Part shown: positions 58,073-64,000 of the stretch, in pieces
How positions within the stretch are numbered: the stretch's first letter is position 1
Layout: every line of letters begins with the position of its first letter
Assembly (NCBI GenBank): GCA_012295275.1
Contig: CM022670.1
Coordinates: 32,513,938 to 32,577,937 of the forward strand
Length of the DNA stretch: 64,000 bases
From: Chrysomallon squamiferum
Lineage: Eukaryota > Mollusca > Gastropoda > Neomphalida > Peltospiridae
Direction of reading: 5' to 3'
Made by a program: the position numbers and the translations under genes
The notes under the pieces: generated by a model
Told to the model about the DNA's origin: nothing
Databases searched by the model: none
Seen by the model: only the letters and a program-made list of their open reading frames with translations

Positions 58073-58308
58073 ATGGAACAGTTTTCTACTGTAAAAGAAC
58101 AGTTATTTGTTCAGACTTGTAGTGAGGGGTTGAAGCTTTCTGAAGGAACAATGATTGCGAAACGTTCTTTGTCGAACTCGTTGATGGAGATTTGCAGTGA
58201 CACTAAAGTAATGTTGGAGCGTAGTGCTGCTCAGGTGGTACCCCATCATCCACGATATCCATCAATCTTTCAAAGACGATGTGTAAGGCTGGATGTAGGA
58301 AAACTCAG
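58073..58308 (+). CDS. Candidate coding exon, unknown protein (partial)
   Basis: An ATG (A at -3, G at +4) opens 78 codons plus two bases and ends at CTCAG|GTAAAA, a reasonable donor. The peptide begins MEQFSTVKEQLFVQTC, has a mixed middle with LSNSLMEICSDTKVML, and ends FQRRCVRLDVGKL. Codon usage is balanced and unlike the AT-driven frames nearby: it uses CGA, CGT, TCG and GCG codons and has no homopolymeric residues. No signal peptide, membrane segment or known domain is visible. The open frame extends upstream to 58037 without a better start. It ends in the same phase as the exon at 26215-26288. Direct splicing of that exon into this one from 58073 would hit an early stop, so alternative first exons fit better than consecutive exons. 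This is the most coding-like frame in the window. Confidence 0.45.
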
Positions 58309-58592
58309 GTAAAAGTAACACTAAGAATTTTTTAAAAAAAATTTTTTTTTTACCTTATACAATAATATAAAAATGTGTTTTAAAATAAAAATTAAATTTT
58401 TTTTTTAATGTAACATTTAAATTATTTTTTTTACATTAAATTTTTTTATTTAATATTTGACATTTCTGATTCTGTGAATCATTATGGGGGATGATTTTGT
58501 TTAATAATTTATTTAGGTTATTATTATTTTAAAAAGATAAATGGAAATGTATTCTTGAGATTTTATGTGTGTGTGCATTAAGAATACACTCA
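58309..58592. other. AT-rich stretch after the candidate exon
   Basis: Poly-T and A-rich runs (58335-58450); intron-like, no feature. Confidence 0.5.
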
Positions 58593-58593
58593 C

Positions 58594-58604
58594 ACACTCA
58601 TTCA

Positions 58605-58650
<46 letters not shown>
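58594..58650. repeat. (CA)n microsatellite
   Basis: About 20 CA units in the main run plus imperfect units. A short TG run at 58566-58575 can pair with it. Confidence 0.95.
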
Positions 58651-58652
<2 letters not shown>

Positions 58653-59330
58653 GCAATAAAATAAAAAAATTATTATAAATGAAAAGCCATGAAAGAATTT
58701 AAAGAATACCAACATAAAAAAATAAAAATTATAAAACATTTAGAAAGTCATTGTGAAACAATCTGAATTCACTTTCGACATTACCAATTCTTATCATGAT
58801 TGTTCAGAAAGATTAAGGTCAGTTGTTAGTACAGGTACTGCCTTGACTTTTACTATTACAACATCAATGATGTGATGTAATATGAAGTAAATAAGCTTAT
58901 TAAGAACTACAGGTGTACTCTGTAATTTCCTCACTCTATTCTCAGCATCTGTTTACTCTCTTGCTGACTGGTTTCTCAGGATGTTGACTTGTAACTCTAT
59001 CCCCCACTTCCTACATGTTGTTACCAACTCTGCCCATCTTCAGTTTTTTATTATTATAATTATTAACTAATTGCTAACATTAAAACAGCTCAGAACATAT
59101 GTATTCTAAGAAAAAAAGGCAACTTTAAAATGTGTGAAAAGAAATAAAAATAAGCATGCATGTGAGGCCCACACATGCTGTTTACATTTGTATTATGAAG
59201 GAAAGATGAATGTTTTAATATTATGGTTTCTAAGGATTTTATAAAGTTAAAGACCATATTATATGTGTTTGCTCATATAGAAATATATGAACATATATAC
59301 CTACTTATATTCAAATATACATACATGTAT
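58651..59330. other. AT-rich stretch, nothing recognisable
   Basis: 58740-59040 is moderately complex without motif groups or frames. Nothing supported. Confidence 0.45.
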
Positions 59331-59429
59331 TCATGTATTCATGTATACATATATACATACATACATACACATACATGCACACTTATATACATACATATAC
59401 GCATATATACATACATATAATACATGCAT

Positions 59430-59476
<47 letters not shown>

Positions 59477-59545
59477 CATACATACATACATACATATACA
59501 TACATGCATACATATATACACACATATATACATACCATATAGTTA
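59331..59545. repeat. CATA/TA compound microsatellite
   Basis: CATA-type units flank a (TA)n core at 59432-59471. Overlapping frames of up to 105 codons on both strands are repeat artefacts (YIHT, YVCM strings). Confidence 0.95.
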
Positions 59546-61195
59546 TACCATGTACAACATACACATGCACATCGTTTTTACATTTTATTATTAAAAATAT
59601 GTAATTCAAAATTTTCTTCTTCTTCTTCTTCTTATTATTATTATTAGGATTGTTATTATATTATTATTATTTATGTTATTAAGTTTAATATTAGTTGTTT
59701 TCAGATTATAAATTCTATAACATTAATTATAAAAATAAAATGAAATACTGGTCATCAGGGATTCAGTAAAGATAAGCCAGAGAATAAAATATTTTATTAT
59801 TTTTACCTCTTTTCCAGTGCATTTGTGTCTGTAAAAATCAGACATAACATTTATTTCAAAATATTTCACTAATGATATTTATTGGTATGAATAGCAGATA
59901 AGAGATAGTGTTTTTATCTGCTTTCAAATATTGAAATTCTTTTTTTTTTTTAAATAGTTTGAGTGTCTTTTATACATTTTATTTTATTTTTAAAAAAAAT
60001 ACAAATTATTTTATTTATTTATATTTCTAATTTTTTTGTTATTTTTTTATTTATATTTTCTATATTATTTTGTTTTATTTTATTTATTTATTTTATTTTT
60101 TTTTTTTATATTTTTTTTTTTTTTTTTATTATTCGATTTTATTTCTTTATAAAATAATTTATATATGATTTAAGTTATTGTTGTATTGCCCAGAGATTCC
60201 ACTTTCCAATCAGAATATTTGTATTTAAGAAATAAAATATATAACACTGTTCACTTTCTTGACAGAATTTATAAAAAACAAAAAACAAACAACATGTGCT
60301 GCTTTTATTGTTTGCTTGCTAACATGGTTTCCTGTGAGGACAGGACCTTCACTTTATTTACCTATTCATTACATTATGTCACAGAGAGCATGCAGGAAGG
60401 GTGTGTGTGTTAAACAACACCTACACACAACATGCAGTCTTTCTGTAAATACTTGTCAGCAGATGTGTTTGTCTGACCACTGTTATTGACTAACACAATA
60501 CTTCTGGGATTTGCTCTTGAAAATTATCTACAGCTTTTGTTGCCATAAAATATATAATTTTCTTTCTTTCCTGTCTTTTTTTTTTTTAATTAATAATGAT
60601 ATTAATTAAGAAGAGAAAGATACTGGTTTGCTATGACAGTCATGTTGATAATGATAATATTAATAATGGATAAAAATCCCTTTTCTGTTTAATCTCATCT
60701 TAATGTTCTTGTTGTACGTAAACTAGATTAGACATTCTATTTCCTGTTCCAAACTGTGCTCAACAACTAATGCATAAGGTATATGCTACATAACTTCAGT
60801 GAAAACAAATAATTTATTGTGTTCATTTATAATATATTACTTTGCATGGTGCATTTGTAATTACAAAAAAAATATATATATATATATAAAAATTACAAAA
60901 AACCCTAATAATAATGGTAACAATGATGATGATAATGTTCATACTGATGATGACAACTGGCTCTTTAAAACAAAAACATGATAAAAAGTTGTTAAAAAAT
61001 GAAATAGTCTTTTATTTAGTTTTGTTTTATATTACTATTAGAAACAGCTTAATGACTGTTTACTCTTATAAAACTACTTTCTCTGTAGCTAATGAATATC
61101 AATTAACAGGAGCTGTATTACAATATGTCTCTGTCTGATTAATATTTTTCTATACATATATTAGATATCTTTCATGTGCTTGTTTGGTAATGTAA
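59546..61195. other. AT-rich stretch with simple repeats
   Basis: TTC then TTA triplets (59616-59645), T-rich tract (59938-60140), (TA) at 60872-60888. 60180-60500 is more complex and has overlapping 75-76 codon frames on one strand without splice context. No gene supported. Confidence 0.5.
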
Positions 61196-61198
61196 ATA

Positions 61199-61254
61199 CA
61201 TACTCACACACACATACACACACACACACATTATACATACATACATACAAACAT

Positions 61255-61301
<47 letters not shown>

Positions 61302-61402
61302 TACATACATACATACATACATACATACATACATACATACATACATACATACATACATACATACATACATACATACATACATACATACATACAAGCATAC
61401 AT

Positions 61403-61450
<48 letters not shown>
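61199..61450. repeat. Long CATA/CA compound microsatellite
   Basis: CA run, CATA run, CA run, then about 30 near-perfect CATA units (61295-61420) and a final CA run. It is symmetric in layout and explains all six overlapping 77-104 codon frames. Confidence 0.97.
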
Positions 61451-61451
<1 letters not shown>

Positions 61452-61549
61452 TGCACATGCACACATATATGTATATATGTATATTTAATAGAGTGGTATA
61501 TTACATAATATTTTTTATTTACAAATTGCCAACTGATTTGTTCCTTTAT

Positions 61550-62030
61550 TTCATGGAACTGTTGAGTTTACTTGATGACTCACTGTAGTGACCTCACATT
61601 GGCAGGTATATACAGATGTTATAGATTGGATTTGCATGTACGTCATCAGCATTCCCACTGCCGTGATTCTATTACCACTCGCCTCTCTCTTCGGGGATAC
61701 TTTGACAATCGTTCAATTGGGACCTTTTGTGTGTGTTGTTTTTACCGCACACATCCACTGACGTCATGTTCCAATGACACAGTTAAATGATCCTAAACCT
61801 CCTTTGCCCTCTGTAGCTGCATGCATTGAAAACCAATCCATCCAGCACAATAAAGTTGTTGATTTGTATAGTTGTTCCAATGGGCCAAGCAATTCCAGCT
61901 TAGACATGTAATAATAAAGTAGTAATCCAGTTAGTTTTGAGCTGAATACTTCCAATGTTCTGTGGTCACACAAACACAAGCAGTTCAGACCATGTGTGAA
62001 AACAACCAATGTTATGGGCAACCATTCTTT
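61550..62030. other. GC-richer island with a full CRE palindrome
   Basis: Complex non-repetitive sequence with TGACGTCA (61759-61766), a perfect cAMP response element, a TACGTCA variant near 61639, and several CpGs. Opposite-strand frames (61572-61790 plus, 61764-62021 minus) overlap at the ends, and neither shows a recognisable domain. Promoter, conserved element or exon remain possible. Confidence 0.4.
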
Positions 62031-62455
62031 ACTTCAGAGAGCATTCTCTAAACATTTTATTAACAGCATTTATTCATCATTCTATGGATAAACTTTATTA
62101 CAATTAACCAGCATACAAAAGTGGACAGTTTTTTGTTTGTTTTGTTTGTTTTTCTGTTATTACAATGGCTCCCGATATGCTGCATAAAGTGTGTACAAAG
62201 CCAGCACATTCAAAACTGGATACATGTAAATGAATTTGTATGTAAAAACATGTGTTCTGATTTAGCCATGTGACACATGTATTTACAAGTAAATTGTTTT
62301 TTCTTTGAAAATCTGTTGTGTATTCCCAGGTATAAGGATATAATACGTGATAACTTGGGAGAAATTTAAAGAAATATTTGTTTACTTGTTGTTATTATTA
62401 TTTTTAATTGCTATTGATACTGAGTTCATGTTGAACAGTCAACCCTGGATTACAG

Positions 62456-62578
62456 CTTTGTGTCTCTACTTGAATCTGGAATATTTACATTTGTGCGAAT
62501 ATTTCTCTGGAAATATATTACATCATCTAACAAACTGGATCAACTCTCAGATCTAATACCAGACAGGTTTCAAAGGCG
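62456..62578 (+). CDS. Weak candidate internal exon, unknown protein
   Basis: A frame without ATG is open from after a TGA (about 62421) to a consensus donor GTAAG at 62579. An acceptor-like GGATTACAG precedes 62456. The peptide includes FVSLLESGIFTFVRIFLW and ends LSDLIPDRFQRR. The first base completes a codon begun by two bases and the exon leaves two bases over, so it would be phase-compatible with the donors at 26288 and 58308. The acceptor lacks a good pyrimidine tract, and a 69-codon frame with its own ATG overlaps in another frame. Low confidence. Confidence 0.2.
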
Positions 62579-64000
62579 GTAAGCCATTTTGTAAATAATT
62601 AATTTATTTTATTCTTCTTTATTCAACATTAATTCATAAAATATTATTATTTCTTTTATTTTAAATCTACTCCTATTAGTGTTAAAATGAATAGGGAAGT
62701 CTTCCAACAACTCTAGCATTCTGCTATTGGAAGCAGAATTACAATTATGTTTCAGGGATATAACATCACTGCATTACATTCAATTATAACTGGGTCCAAC
62801 TTAGGGATAGAAAGATCTATATATGTATGCAGAAATCAGAGAAATTCTTTCTGATGGTTAACAAACATGACTGTAAATGCTGTCCTGTTAGGAGGCATTT
62901 AAATGCTCAGCTTACTATAAACTATTATCAAATTACCTCACTCAATCAAATTAGTGTAAATTTTGTTAAAATTAAAAGTATTGGGTGAGATCTAAAATAT
63001 CATAACCATGTTGGGAAACCATCATGATGGTGGATATAACATTAAAAATTGAATGATTTTAAATATACAAAGAAATGTCAGTTTGAACATAATTACCAAT
63101 GAGAGTAAAATGTTTGCCTTATTTATAGCTACTCTAGAATTAATCCCAACCAAATTAGTGCCATATTATTGATATTTCAAAGTCTGTGGTAAGCAAAAAA
63201 TTGCAATTTTTTAATTCAAACATGAAATTTTTGATAACATAAGAATTTATCACCATTCACCAAAAAATTGGTTCTGTGTTACCAAGTGATTAACATGCTT
63301 TTTCTCATTTATTCGGTATTATAGTAATGTTTGAGTGTATATTAGACAAAACTATTTACTAGTTTTCTAATCTCAGTGGGATTTAATTTAAATTTTAATT
63401 GTTTATTTAACTACATGATTTATTTACATAAAATACACTGTTTGTATGTTATATATATTTAAAATGCTGTAGATTTTAAAATTAATAAATATTCAAAGTT
63501 TACTAAAATATTGTAATTCTTAATTATTATAACTACCACTACTACCAATATTACTATCATCATCATCGTTATCATTGTCATATTACTCAAATTAAATAAA
63601 TTCACGAGAAAGCACACTAGGAAGTATTACTGTCAGCGTTGTTATTTACATTACAAAATGTACACTCCATTCAAACAATGAACATCATAAATATTCATGA
63701 CTCTTTCAACACCACTTTCAAAGTGCAGCAACACTTTTAAGTGTGGTGATTGTGGTATGATTCAGACCAAGTATTTGGATGACTTCTATGAATCCTTTTA
63801 AAACTAAGGGCATACAGTACAGGTCATGCAGTAAGTTCTTGTACAGTTGACACAACAAACTAATAATTAAATCCCACAATATAAAAAAAAAAAAGTTTCC
63901 ATGTCAAGAGTATTATGATAATCTATAGTAAAAGTGATTTTGTTATTATAAATTGAAATCTTTTTAAAGAGAAAAGTGAAGTTACTAAATATAGCATAAG
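62579..64000. other. AT-rich stretch, nothing recognisable
   Basis: ACTACT/ATCATC triplets at 63533-63572. No exon, element or motif group supported to the end of the window. Confidence 0.5.

Noticed and set aside
26215-58308. The two candidate exons as consecutive exons of one transcript
   Set aside because: Joining 26288 to 58073 shifts frame and meets a TAA within about eight codons; alternative first exons fit better.
59223-61488. Many overlapping 64-105 codon frames on both strands
   Set aside because: Products of CATA, TA and CA microsatellites and AT-rich low-complexity sequence; identical periodic peptides appear in several frames.

Overview
The window looks like non-coding DNA from a large, strongly AT-rich animal genome. 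There are no long open reading frames, no operon-like packing and no ribosome binding sites. There are many simple-sequence arrays (TG, CA, GA, TA, CATA, TTTA, AAT), many weathered tRNA-derived SINE fragments, and a few short open stretches ending at consensus GT splice donors. This texture fits a lophotrochozoan, and I favour a coleoid cephalopod (octopus or squid) by general resemblance; the class-level call is inference. Nearly all of the 60-120 codon open frames are chance products of AT-rich DNA or of dinucleotide repeats read as CVCV, HTHT or YIYI strings.

Layout. 1-14 kb holds diffuse AT-rich DNA with degenerate tandem arrays (1.96-2.5, 5.3-5.8, 8.4-8.9, 12.1, 12.84-13.1 kb), one SINE cluster (3.2-3.5 kb) and an unexplained GC-richer island (4.8-5.2 kb). 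14-25 kb holds most of the SINE relics and a dispersed repeat seen twice (14.0 and 20.5 kb). 25.5-26.3 kb is a GC-richer island ending in a candidate first coding exon on the + strand (26215-26288). 26-37 kb is intron-like DNA with more degenerate arrays and a local duplication (29.1 and 30.7 kb). From 37.7 to 54.8 kb there are several compact, compositionally complex, non-repetitive islands with homeodomain, E-box, nuclear-receptor, T-box and AP-1-like words. These are candidate conserved non-coding elements (37.7-38.3, 42.5-42.85, 43.6-43.85, 47.83-48.26, 52.0-52.33, 54.48-54.79 kb). A transposase-like relic lies at 39.5 kb and a coding-like minus-strand fragment at 46 kb. 57.7-58.3 kb holds a second candidate + strand first coding exon (58073-58308), and a third open stretch ends at a donor at 62.58 kb. 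58.6-61.5 kb is dominated by CATA/CA microsatellites.

Interpretation (inference). The two better exon candidates are on the same strand, each begins with an ATG in good context, and both end at a consensus donor in the same phase (two bases left over). If both are real, the simplest model is alternative first exons of one large gene whose shared body lies beyond 64 kb, with the island-like elements as its regulatory landscape. No protein family could be assigned, and no prokaryotic system, CRISPR array, rRNA or intact tRNA gene is present.
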